Positions 35,555 to 43,335 of a stretch of 64,000 nt of DNA are shown here, one piece after another (within the stretch, counting starts at the first letter, position 1; every line of letters begins with the position of its first letter). Source of the DNA: Cryobacterium gelidum. GTDB lineage: Bacteria > Actinomycetota > Actinomycetes > Actinomycetales > Microbacteriaceae. Made by a program: the position numbers and the translations under genes. The notes beneath the pieces were generated by a model, which was given only the letters and a program-made list of their open reading frames with translations, was not told the origin of the DNA and made no database searches. The stretch lies in the NCBI RefSeq assembly GCF_004403985.1, contig NZ_SOHL01000015.1, positions 186,001-250,000 of the forward strand, given 5' to 3'.

Positions 35555-36748
35555 GTGTCAGCCACCCGAAACGACGCGACTGCACTGGTTTCTGCAGCGC
35601 CCACCCCTGCAGCGCACACGCCCTTTGGTCTCGATGGGGCCGACACCTGCGTGCGCATGATTTCTCCGGGCGGGGTGTTCGAACCGAACGCCGCCGCCGA
35701 ACAATTCCTGCCCTACCTCGACCGGCTCACCGAGGCGGACCACCGACGTTTCTACCGCGACATGGTCGTGGTGCGCAAGTTCGACACCGAGGCGGCCAAC
35801 CTGCAGCGTCAGGGCCAGCTCGCTCTCTGGGTTCCGAGCCATGGACAGGAGGCGGCGCAGGTGGGGTCGGCCTACGCGACCCGGCCGCAGGACCACGTTT
35901 TCCCCTCCTACCGGGAGCATGTCGTCGGCATGATCCGCGGCCTCGACGTCGTCGATATTCTGCGCATGCTGCGCGGCGTCACCCTGGGCGGATGGGTGCC
36001 GGAAGAGCACGGAAACTTTCACCTGTACACCCTCGTGCTGGCCTCGCAGACCCTGCACTCCACCGGCTACGCCATGGGTATGCAGCTCGACGGGTCGACC
36101 GCGACCGGCAACCCCGAGACCGATCAGGCCGTCATCGTCTACTACGGTGACGGTGCCTCGTCGCAGGGCGACGCCAGCGAGGCCCTCGTCTTCGCGGCTA
36201 GCTACCAGACGCCTCAAGTGTTCTTTCTGCAGAACAATCATTGGGCTATCTCGGTCCCCGTCGCACGTCAGTCCCGCACGCCGCTCTACCTGCGCGCCAG
36301 TGGTTTCGGCATGCCCGGCACCCAGATCGACGGCAACGATGTGCTCGCGAGCTTCGCCGTCACGGCGAAATCCCTGGACGACGCCCGCGCCGGCCATGGT
36401 CCGTCGCTGATTGAGGCGCTCACCTACCGCGTCGGCGCACACACCACGGCCGACGACCCCACCAAGTACCGAGATCCCGACGAGCTCGCCTACTGGGTGG
36501 CGCGCGACCCGATCGTGCGCTTTCGCAACTACCTGCAGGGCCGCGGCATTGAGCAGGAATTCCTCGACGCCGTCGACGAAGAAGCGGCCGACTTCGCCGC
36601 CGACACCCGACGAAGGGCGCTCGACATCACCGGCCCGGAGCAATCGGTGATTTTCGACAACGTCTACGCCGAACCGCATCCGCTCGTGGCAGAGCAAAAG
36701 GCCTGGCTCGACCGCTACGAAGCCTCTTTCGACGAGGGTGAGAACTGA
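35555..36748 (+). CDS. pdhA: 2-oxoacid dehydrogenase E1 component, alpha subunit
   Basis: Thiamine-diphosphate-dependent decarboxylase subunit, 397 residues. The TPP/Mg2+ motif runs GDGASSQGD (from 198) to NN at 227-228, and the phosphorylation-loop region is RVGAHTTADDPTKYRD. The heterotetrameric (alpha/beta) form acts on pyruvate or on branched-chain 2-oxoacids; actinobacteria usually use the homodimeric AceE for pyruvate, so a branched-chain role is quite possible. First gene of E1a-E1b-E2, coupled to the beta subunit by an ATGA overlap. Confidence 0.87.
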   Translation: MSATRNDATALVSAAPTPAAHTPFGLDGADTCVRMISPGGVFEPNAAAEQFLPYLDRLTEADHRRFYRDMVVVRKFDTEAANLQRQGQLALWVPSHGQEAAQVGSAYATRPQDHVFPSYREHVVGMIRGLDVVDILRMLRGVTLGGWVPEEHGNFHLYTLVLASQTLHSTGYAMGMQLDGSTATGNPETDQAVIVYYGDGASSQGDASEALVFAASYQTPQVFFLQNNHWAISVPVARQSRTPLYLRASGFGMPGTQIDGNDVLASFAVTAKSLDDARAGHGPSLIEALTYRVGAHTTADDPTKYRDPDELAYWVARDPIVRFRNYLQGRGIEQEFLDAVDEEAADFAADTRRRALDITGPEQSVIFDNVYAEPHPLVAEQKAWLDRYEASFDEGEN

Positions 36749-37752
36749 TGACCGCTGCGACTGACACGAGCGTCGCATCCGCTTCGCTGCCAATGACAAA
36801 AGCGCTGAACGCCGGGCTGCGTCGAGCAATGCTCGACGACCCCTCGGTGCTGCTGATGGGCGAAGACATCGGCTCGCTCGGCGGAGTCTTTCGGGTCACC
36901 GAGGGCCTCATCGCTGAGTTTGGCGACAAGCGGGTGCTGGACACGCCACTCGCCGAGTCCGGCATCATCGGCACGGCCATCGGCCTAGCCATGCGCGGAT
37001 TTCGGCCGGTTTGCGAGATTCAGTTCGACGGATTCGTCTTCCCCGGCTTCGACCAGATCACCAGCCAGCTGGCCCGCATGCGTAACCGCCACGAGGGCGG
37101 CCTCATCATGCCCGTCGTCATTCGCATTCCGTACGGTGGACACATCGGCTCGATCGAGCACCACCAGGAGAGCCCAGAGGCCTATTTCGCGCACACTCCC
37201 GGCCTGCGCGTGGTGAGCCCATCCAATCCGCACGACGCCTACTGGATGATGCAGGAAGCGATCACGAGTAACGACCCGGTGATCTTCTTCGAGCCCAAGA
37301 GCCGCTACTGGCCCAAGGGTGAGGTGCGATTCGATGAGAGCGGAACACCGCTGCACGCCAGCCGTGTGGTGCGGGCCGGCACCGATGTCACCGTCGTCGG
37401 CCATGGCGCCATGGTGAGCGTGCTGTCGCAGGCGGCCGACCTCGCCCAGGCCGAGGGCATCAGTTTGGAGGTCATCGACCTGCGCTCAATCTCCCCGATC
37501 GACTACGCACCGATTTTGGGTTCGGTGCAGAAAACCGGTCGTTTGGTCGTCACCCAGGAAGCTCCCGGCTTCGTGAGCGTCGGCAGCGAGATTGCCGCCA
37601 CGGTCGCCGAGCGCGCGTTTTACACGCTCGAAGCGCCCGTGCTGCGGGTTTCGGGCTTTGACACGCCGTTTCCGCCGGCCGCCGTCGAGACGCACTTCCT
37701 GCCCAGCCCCGACCGTGTGCTGGAAGCCGTCGACCGCGTTCTCGCCTACTGA
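36748..37752 (+). CDS. 2-oxoacid dehydrogenase E1 component, beta subunit
   Basis: 334 residues of the transketolase-like beta subunit: [39 protein letters not shown], and [20 protein letters not shown] are hallmark blocks. It pairs with the upstream alpha subunit. The C-terminal transketolase domain includes [11 protein letters not shown] and DLRSISPID. The pyruvate-versus-branched-chain question is the same as for the alpha subunit. Confidence 0.92.
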   Translation: MTAATDTSVASASLPMTKALNAGLRRAMLDDPSVLLMGEDIGSLGGVFRVTEGLIAEFGDKRVLDTPLAESGIIGTAIGLAMRGFRPVCEIQFDGFVFPGFDQITSQLARMRNRHEGGLIMPVVIRIPYGGHIGSIEHHQESPEAYFAHTPGLRVVSPSNPHDAYWMMQEAITSNDPVIFFEPKSRYWPKGEVRFDESGTPLHASRVVRAGTDVTVVGHGAMVSVLSQAADLAQAEGISLEVIDLRSISPIDYAPILGSVQKTGRLVVTQEAPGFVSVGSEIAATVAERAFYTLEAPVLRVSGFDTPFPPAAVETHFLPSPDRVLEAVDRVLAY

Positions 37753-37789
37753 TCATCGTTACCTCCACCAGCAGCAGGAAAGGCACAGT

Positions 37790-39157
37790 ATGAGCGTGTC
37801 GAAGTTCACTCTCCCCGACGTCGGCGAAGGCCTGACCGAGGCCGAAATCGTCGAGTGGAAGGTCGCTCCGGGCGACACCGTGACGATCAACCAGGTGCTA
37901 GTCGAGATTGAAACAGCTAAATCGCTGGTCGAGCTGCCGTCGCCGTTCGTCGGCGTGGTCGGTGAAATATTGGTGGCCGCGGGAACCACCGTCGACGTGG
38001 GCACGCTGATCATCACGATCGATTCCAATGCGACCGCCGGCGCAGACCGGCCGGCGGCAGCTCCGGCAGCGGATGCCGCAGCATCGGCCGCCGACACGCT
38101 GGCCCTGGATACGAGCGACAGCATCAGCGACGAGGCCCCCGAGCCGGTGCTCGTCGGCCGAGGCGCGGCCGCCATGATGTCCACCCGGCGGCGGCGACAC
38201 ACCGGCGCGAGCGTCGCCCACGAATCCCTTGCCCCCGAAGCCCCGACGCGTACCCGTGCCGTGCCGGCGGCGCCGACCCGGCGCGCGGCATCCGCGGGAC
38301 CGGTCATGGCGAAGCCGCCGATTCGAAAGCTCGCCAAGGACCTTGGCGTCGACCTTTCCCTCGTCGAGGCGACCGGGCCGGTTGGCGATGTGACCCGTGA
38401 GGACGTACTGCGTGGTGCGACCCAGGCCAGCGTGTTCCGCAACATCCAGACGCCGGAATGGCCCGTCGACCGCGACGAACACATTCCAGTGAAGGGCGTG
38501 CGTAAGGCCATCGCGCAGGCGATGGTGAAAAGTGCTTTCACGGCTCCGCACGTGAGCCTGTTCGTCGACGTGGATGCCACCCGAACCATGGAATTCGTCA
38601 AACGGCTCAAGGCGTCCACCGATTTCGCGGGCATCCGCGTCTCGCCCCTGTTGATCATGGCCAAGGCCATGATCTGGGCCGTGCGGCGAAACCCCACAGT
38701 GAACTCCACGTTCACCGAGGAGGAGATCATCGTGCGGCACTACGTGAACCTCGGCATCGCCGCTGCGACTCCGCGCGGGCTGATCGTGCCGAACATCAAG
38801 GAAGCGCAGGACATGAGCCTGCTCGAGCTCGCTGCGGCTCTCGAGAAGCTCACCATGACTGCGCGCGACGGTAAGACCAGCCCGGCCGAGATGAGCCACG
38901 GCACGATCACGATCACAAATATTGGCGTGTTCGGCATGGACACCGGCACCCCCATTCTCAACTCGGGTGAGGCCGGCATCGTGGCTCTCGGCACGATCAA
39001 GCAGAGGCCGTGGGTCGTCGACGGTGAGGTGCGGGCGCGGTTCGTGACCACCATCGGTGCAAGCTTCGACCATCGCGTAGTCGATGGCGACGTCGCGAGC
39101 CGTTTTCTCGCCGACGTCGCGAGCATTATTGAAGAGCCCGCACTGCTGTTGGAATAG
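37790..39157 (+). CDS. Dihydrolipoamide acyltransferase (E2)
   Basis: 455 residues: one lipoyl domain (1-80, lipoyl lysine K44 in [14 protein letters not shown]), a long Ala/Pro linker, a peripheral-subunit-binding domain near 168-203 ([19 protein letters not shown]), and the catalytic core with H428 and D432 in [10 protein letters not shown]. Start ATG 37790 follows GGAAAGG. With a single lipoyl domain it resembles branched-chain or small acyltransferases more than the three-lipoyl PDH type. No E3 (lipoamide dehydrogenase) gene is adjacent, so E3 must be shared. Confidence 0.93.
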   Translation: MSVSKFTLPDVGEGLTEAEIVEWKVAPGDTVTINQVLVEIETAKSLVELPSPFVGVVGEILVAAGTTVDVGTLIITIDSNATAGADRPAAAPAADAAASAADTLALDTSDSISDEAPEPVLVGRGAAAMMSTRRRRHTGASVAHESLAPEAPTRTRAVPAAPTRRAASAGPVMAKPPIRKLAKDLGVDLSLVEATGPVGDVTREDVLRGATQASVFRNIQTPEWPVDRDEHIPVKGVRKAIAQAMVKSAFTAPHVSLFVDVDATRTMEFVKRLKASTDFAGIRVSPLLIMAKAMIWAVRRNPTVNSTFTEEEIIVRHYVNLGIAAATPRGLIVPNIKEAQDMSLLELAAALEKLTMTARDGKTSPAEMSHGTITITNIGVFGMDTGTPILNSGEAGIVALGTIKQRPWVVDGEVRARFVTTIGASFDHRVVDGDVASRFLADVASIIEEPALLLE

Positions 39158-39184
39158 TCGTGGTCGCACGCGTTGCTAATGGTT

Positions 39185-39213
39185 TTGACAATCATTATCA
39201 ACAGGATTATTCT
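39185..39213 (+). promoter_or_regulatory. znuA promoter with overlapping Zur-type box
   Basis: TTGACA (39185-39190), 17-base spacer, TATTCT (39208-39213). The palindrome TGACAATCATTATCA (39186-39200; 7-1-7 with one mismatched pair) covers the -35 and half the spacer. The -10 ends six bases before the znuA ATG at 39220, so the mRNA would be leaderless. Zur, encoded at the end of the operon, is the expected repressor. Confidence 0.8.
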
Positions 39214-39219
39214 TGAGAA

Positions 39220-40233
39220 ATGCCCAAGAGACATCTCGTAGTTCCGGCACTTCTCGCATCGGCCGCCCTCGTCCTCTCGGGGTGCTCGGCCCAAACGACC
39301 GCCGGAGCCGACGGCCCGACCGCTGGCCTCAGGGTCGTTGCGACGACAACCCAGGTCGCTGACTTCACCCGCAACGTCGTGGGAGACGCCGGCGGCGTGG
39401 ATCTCACGCAGCTCATCCAACCGAATCAGAGCGCCCACAGCTACGATCCGTCTGCGGCGGATCTGACCGCGCTCGGCGCAGCCGACGTGCTCGTCATCAA
39501 CGGTGTCGGGCTCGAAGAGTGGCTTGACGACGCCATTGCTGCGTCCGGCTTCGACGGCGTATTGATTGATGCTGACGCGGGTATCACCATCTCCGAGGTC
39601 GGGGCCGGCGAGCATCAGACCGAAGCTGCGGATGCGGCCGGGGATGCTCACGCCCATGACGGCGGCGACCCGCACATCTGGACCGACGTGCGCAATGCCG
39701 AGACAATCGTGCGGACGATCACCGACGGCCTCGCCGCTGCCGACGCCGGCAAGGCCGCCAACTTCGAAACCAATGCGACCGCGTACACGGCCCAGTTGCG
39801 CGCCCTCGACACGTGGATCCGCACCAACGTCGATACGGTTCCCGAGAGCGACCGCCTGCTCGTGAGCAATCATGATGCCCTCGGTTACTTCACCGCGGCG
39901 TACCACATCGACTATGTCGGCTCGGTGATACCGAGCTTCGACGACAACGCCGAGCCGAGCGCCGCCGAGATTGACTCTCTCGTCGCTGCCGTCAGGGCCA
40001 CCGGTGTCACAGCCGTCTTTTCCGAAGCTTCCCTGAGCCCCAAAACCGCCAAGACGATCGCGACTGAAGCCGGCGTCACCGTCTACTCCGGCGATGATGC
40101 CCTCTACGTCGACTCGCTCGGCCCTGAGGGAAGCGCGGGCGACACGTACATCAAGGCGCAGCTGCACAACGCAACGGTCATGCTCGACTCGTGGGGCGTC
40201 ACACCCTCCTCGCTGCCCGCCGAGCTGGAATAG
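39220..40233 (+). CDS. znuA: Zinc/metal ABC transporter substrate-binding lipoprotein
   Basis: 337 residues with a lipoprotein signal ending at C22 (LVLSGC). It belongs to the cluster A-I metal-binding proteins: probable ligands H73 (SAHSYDPS), a His/Asp-rich loop GDAHAHDGGDPHIW (about 141-154), a later SNHDALGYF, and acidic YSGDDALYVDSLG. The loop and operon with Zur favour zinc over manganese. First gene of znuA-znuC-permease-permease-zur. No ribosome binding site precedes the ATG, fitting the leaderless promoter. Confidence 0.93.
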   Translation: MPKRHLVVPALLASAALVLSGCSAQTTAGADGPTAGLRVVATTTQVADFTRNVVGDAGGVDLTQLIQPNQSAHSYDPSAADLTALGAADVLVINGVGLEEWLDDAIAASGFDGVLIDADAGITISEVGAGEHQTEAADAAGDAHAHDGGDPHIWTDVRNAETIVRTITDGLAAADAGKAANFETNATAYTAQLRALDTWIRTNVDTVPESDRLLVSNHDALGYFTAAYHIDYVGSVIPSFDDNAEPSAAEIDSLVAAVRATGVTAVFSEASLSPKTAKTIATEAGVTVYSGDDALYVDSLGPEGSAGDTYIKAQLHNATVMLDSWGVTPSSLPAELE

Positions 40234-40240
40234 TTCCCAC

Positions 40241-41038
40241 GTGATCGAGAACGCTGCTCAAGAAACACCACGAGTACAAACTGCTGCCGCCCTTCGAGTG
40301 GCGGCGGCGTCGTTTGCGTACGGTGCCGAACCCGCCCTGACCGGGATTGACTTCGCGGTGTCACCGGGCCAGGCCGTTGCCCTGATCGGCCCGAACGGGT
40401 CGGGCAAGTCCACCCTGCTCAAGGGCATACTCGGGCTCATCACCCGCACGTCGGGCACGGTCGAAGTGCTCGGACAGTGGCCGGCGCCGGCCGGCTATAT
40501 CGGTTACGTACCTCAAACCGACCAGCTCGACCCGCACTTTCCGGTCTCGCTCGAACAGGTGGTCATGATGGGCCGCTACCGGTCGCTCGGTTGGTGGCGC
40601 CTGCCTTCCAAAGCAGACCATCGGGCCGTCGCCGAAGCCCTGGAGACCGTCGACCTTGGTGCCCGTGCGAGGACACGCTTCGGTGAACTGTCGGGTGGAC
40701 AGCAGCAACGCGGTCTGCTCGCGCGCGCCGTGGCATCCGCCCCGCGTTTGTTGCTGCTCGATGAGCCCTTCAACGGTCTCGACCAAATCAACCGGGACGC
40801 CCTCATCGAAACCGTGAAACGGCTCAAGCAGCAGGGCGTCGCGGTGCTCGTATCGACCCACGACCTCGACCTCGCTCGTGCCGTCTGTGAGAGTGTGCTG
40901 CTGCTCAATGGCGCCCAAGTAGCATTCGGGCCGCGCGACGCGGTGCTGACCCTGGCCAACGTGCAGCAGGCCTTCGGCTCGGTCGGTGTGGAGATGGACG
41001 AACACACCATCGTGGTTCCCGGGCACGGGGGTCACTGA
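40241..41038 (+). CDS. znuC: Zinc/metal ABC transporter ATP-binding protein
   Basis: 265 residues from GTG 40241, seven bases after znuA. Walker A GPNGSGKST is at 50-58, signature LSGGQQQRGLLARA, Walker B LLLLDEPFNGLD and the switch histidine is in STHDLDLA. The N-terminal 20 residues before LRVAAASFAYG are variable. It powers the two permeases that follow; the ending touches the next gene without a gap. Confidence 0.93.
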   Translation: MIENAAQETPRVQTAAALRVAAASFAYGAEPALTGIDFAVSPGQAVALIGPNGSGKSTLLKGILGLITRTSGTVEVLGQWPAPAGYIGYVPQTDQLDPHFPVSLEQVVMMGRYRSLGWWRLPSKADHRAVAEALETVDLGARARTRFGELSGGQQQRGLLARAVASAPRLLLLDEPFNGLDQINRDALIETVKRLKQQGVAVLVSTHDLDLARAVCESVLLLNGAQVAFGPRDAVLTLANVQQAFGSVGVEMDEHTIVVPGHGGH

Positions 41039-41944
41039 GTGGATGTCTTCACCCCGCTGATCACCGCGTTCGACCTGCCGTTCATGGCTCGGGCGCTGCT
41101 CGTGCTCGTCGTGCTCAGCTTGGTCGCCGGGCTCGTGGGCGTGCTCGTCAACCTGCGCGGGCTCGAGTTCATCAGCGACGGGCTCACCCATGCCGTTTTT
41201 CCCGGCGTGGCCATCGGGTTCGTCTGGGGTGGCCGCGACGGCCTGTTCGTGGGAGCCATGGTGGCGGCCCTCATCGCCGCCGTCGTGCTCACCGTGATCG
41301 TCAAGCGCGCAGTCACGTCGGACGCCGCGATCGCCGTCGTGTTCACGGCCATGTTCAGCGTGGGGATCATCGTGGTTTCACGGGAAACAAATTACGTCGG
41401 CCAGCTCGACGCCCTGCTGTTCGGACGCTTGCTGACCGTCAGCCCGGCCGAAGTCAATCAGACCGTCAGCGTCTGCCTCATTGCGCTGGTCATGGTCGGA
41501 TTCACGCTCAAGGAACAGGTCTTCCGGGCCTTCGACCGTGAAGGGACTGCGGCGGCGGGGTATCGGCCGCTCGCTCTCGACATCGTGCTCAACGTCGCCA
41601 TCGCACTCGTTGTTGTGGCCGCGAGCAGCGCCGTTGGCAACCTGCTCGTGCTCGCCGTGCTGATTGTGCCGGGCGCCGTCGCGCGCCTGGTTACCAATCG
41701 CCTGTGGCTGCTCTTTCCGGTGGCGGCAGGCTTCGCCGTTGTAGCCGCCTGGGTTGGGCTCGCCCTTGGCTACGAAGCATCGGTGAATGGCGGCGTCGAC
41801 CTGCCGAGCGGAGCAACCATCGTGCTCGTGCTCGTCGCCGGCTACGGTGTAGCCCTGGTGTTGCGACTCGCACTCGACCGAATCGGGGGCCACCACCGAA
41901 CACGGCGCACGGCAAGCCAGCTGGCCGAACCGGCGGCGCCCTGA
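41039..41944 (+). CDS. znuB: Metal ABC transporter permease (ABC-3 family), first copy
   Basis: 301 residues, multi-pass, with the ABC-3 family motif [19 protein letters not shown] near the N-terminus and [18 protein letters not shown] later. It begins directly after the znuC stop. A near-parS palindrome lies inside (41375-41388). The C-terminus is basic and cytoplasmic ([12 protein letters not shown]). It probably forms a heterodimer with the next permease, though homodimers are the rule in E. coli. Confidence 0.92.
   Translation: MDVFTPLITAFDLPFMARALLVLVVLSLVAGLVGVLVNLRGLEFISDGLTHAVFPGVAIGFVWGGRDGLFVGAMVAALIAAVVLTVIVKRAVTSDAAIAVVFTAMFSVGIIVVSRETNYVGQLDALLFGRLLTVSPAEVNQTVSVCLIALVMVGFTLKEQVFRAFDREGTAAAGYRPLALDIVLNVAIALVVVAASSAVGNLLVLAVLIVPGAVARLVTNRLWLLFPVAAGFAVVAAWVGLALGYEASVNGGVDLPSGATIVLVLVAGYGVALVLRLALDRIGGHHRTRRTASQLAEPAAP
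41375..41388. promoter_or_regulatory. parS-like sequence in znuB (core mismatch)
   Basis: GTTTCACGGGAAAC; a single T-to-G change breaks the CACGTG core, so ParB binding is doubtful. Confidence 0.25.
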
Positions 41945-42795
41945 TGGGCTACTTCGAACAGGCCCTCCTCGCGGCTGTGCTGATCGGGGCGCTCAGTGGC
42001 CTCGTGGGTACCCTCGTCGTGCTGCGCCAGCGCACCTTCTTCGCCCAGGCCCTCACGCACGCGACCTTTCCGGGAGCGGTAGGGGCGGCGATTTTGGGCG
42101 TGAGCATTCCCCTCGGCGCAGCGATAGCGAGCATCTTCATCGTGGGTATCATGACGATGATCGGGCGCGTCAATCGACAGGGGAATCAGGTGGCGTCGGG
42201 CATTCTGCTGACCGCCGGGTTCGCGCTCGGCGTTCTGCTGCAGGGACTCAACCCCTCCCTGCCGGTGAAGGTCGATTCCTACCTGGTTGGTTCCATACTC
42301 ACCGTGACTGCCAGCGATGTGACGCTCGTGGCCATCGTGCTGGCGTTCGCCGTGCTCGCCATCGTCTTTCTGGGCAAGCAGATCATGTTCTCGACCTTCG
42401 ACGTGAACGGTTATCGCGCCGCCGGTTATCGGGAATGGCCGATCGAACTGCTGACCCTGCTCCTTACTACTGCCACGGTCGTGACCGCGATGCCCGCCGT
42501 CGGTGCCATATTGGCCATCGCCCTGATCGCAGCTCCGGCCGCGGCGGCCCGCCTCGTCTCGCGCACGACCACCCAGATGTTTGTCATCGCCCCCGTGCTC
42601 GGTGCGGTGTCGGGATTGGCCGGCGTGCTGCTGTCGCGTTCACTCGACGTTGCGGCCGGCCCGACGATCGCCCTGACAGCGACCGGGCTGTTCATGCTGG
42701 CCCTTGTGCTTCAACGGCTCGCCGGTACCGTTCGGGCACCCCGCGAAGCGGATGCACGCCGAGCACCGCGAAGATCGCTACGGTTAAAGGCATGA
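41944..42795 (+). CDS. Metal ABC transporter permease (ABC-3 family), second copy
   Basis: 283 residues from ATG 41944, sharing one base with the previous stop. It has the ABC-3 motif FFAQALTHATFPGAVGAAIL and a second conserved loop, AVGAILAIALIAAPAAAARL. It has about eight helices. It differs enough from its neighbour to be a distinct subunit and not a recent tandem copy. Confidence 0.92.
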   Translation: MGYFEQALLAAVLIGALSGLVGTLVVLRQRTFFAQALTHATFPGAVGAAILGVSIPLGAAIASIFIVGIMTMIGRVNRQGNQVASGILLTAGFALGVLLQGLNPSLPVKVDSYLVGSILTVTASDVTLVAIVLAFAVLAIVFLGKQIMFSTFDVNGYRAAGYREWPIELLTLLLTTATVVTAMPAVGAILAIALIAAPAAAARLVSRTTTQMFVIAPVLGAVSGLAGVLLSRSLDVAAGPTIALTATGLFMLALVLQRLAGTVRAPREADARRAPRRSLRLKA

Positions 42796-43202
42796 AGCGA
42801 AATACCTGGCAGCGTGAGGCCGTGCGCGGTGCCCTCGGCGCCAACGACGGCTTCGTCAGCGCCCAGGCGCTGCACTCCGCGCTGCATGCGACCGGATCTC
42901 CCATCGGCCTCGCTACGGTCTACCGTGCCCTCGCCGACCTCGCGACCACGGGTCACGCAGATTCACTGCAGTCGCCAGAGGGCGAGAGCCTGTACCGCTC
43001 GTGCAGCACCAACGAACACCACCATCACCTGATCTGCCGCCATTGCGGACTCACGGTCGAAATCGAAGCGGATGCCGTAGAAACGTGGGCGCACAACGTC
43101 GCCACGGAGCACGGCTTCACACAGGCGGCCCACGTCGTGGACGTTTTCGGGCTGTGCGAGCGTTGCACGGCCGTCGCGGCGGCGTCCGCGAATCTTACGT
43201 GA
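42792..43202 (+). CDS. zur: Zinc uptake regulator, Fur family
   Basis: 136 residues from ATG 42792 (AAAGG just upstream), overlapping the permease stop by four bases. The winged helix (NTWQREAVRGALGANDGFVSAQ, shown in part) is followed by the Fur metal motif EHHHHLICRHCG (H76-79, C82, C85) and the second pair C122/C125 in LCERC. Operon membership with znuABC makes zinc sensing by far the most likely function. Target: the palindrome over the znuA promoter. Confidence 0.94.
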   Translation: MKRNTWQREAVRGALGANDGFVSAQALHSALHATGSPIGLATVYRALADLATTGHADSLQSPEGESLYRSCSTNEHHHHLICRHCGLTVEIEADAVETWAHNVATEHGFTQAAHVVDVFGLCERCTAVAAASANLT

Positions 43203-43257
43203 CAGAGACGTTGCGCAACATTCGGTCCTGACTGCCGTTTAGATCACAAGGGTCGCT

Positions 43258-43317
43258 TAGGTTGTAGACATGAGCTTCTACGCTCGAGCAGCGTACATTG
43301 CCGCGGGTGAAGCGTGA
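43258..43317 (+). CDS. Possible 15-residue leader peptide before the GGDEF-EAL gene
   Basis: TAGGTT (43258-43263) is followed after six bases by ATG (43270) and a 15-codon frame, MSFYARAAYIAAGEA, ending in TGA at 43317. The main gene starts 18 bases later in the same frame, with its own ribosome binding site. It may be a leaderless upstream frame that tunes expression of the downstream gene. Speculative; no homology is claimed. Confidence 0.35.
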
Positions 43318-43335
43318 TTGTGGGTGGGGGAAACA

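Noticed and set aside
35558..40167. Several long minus-strand frames opposite E1 alpha, E2 and znuA
   Set aside because: Antisense shadows of well-conserved enzymes; no ribosome binding sites or domains.
43210..43219. GTTGCGCAAC palindrome after zur
   Set aside because: Ten bases only, common by chance in high-GC DNA, no partner site or conserved spacing.
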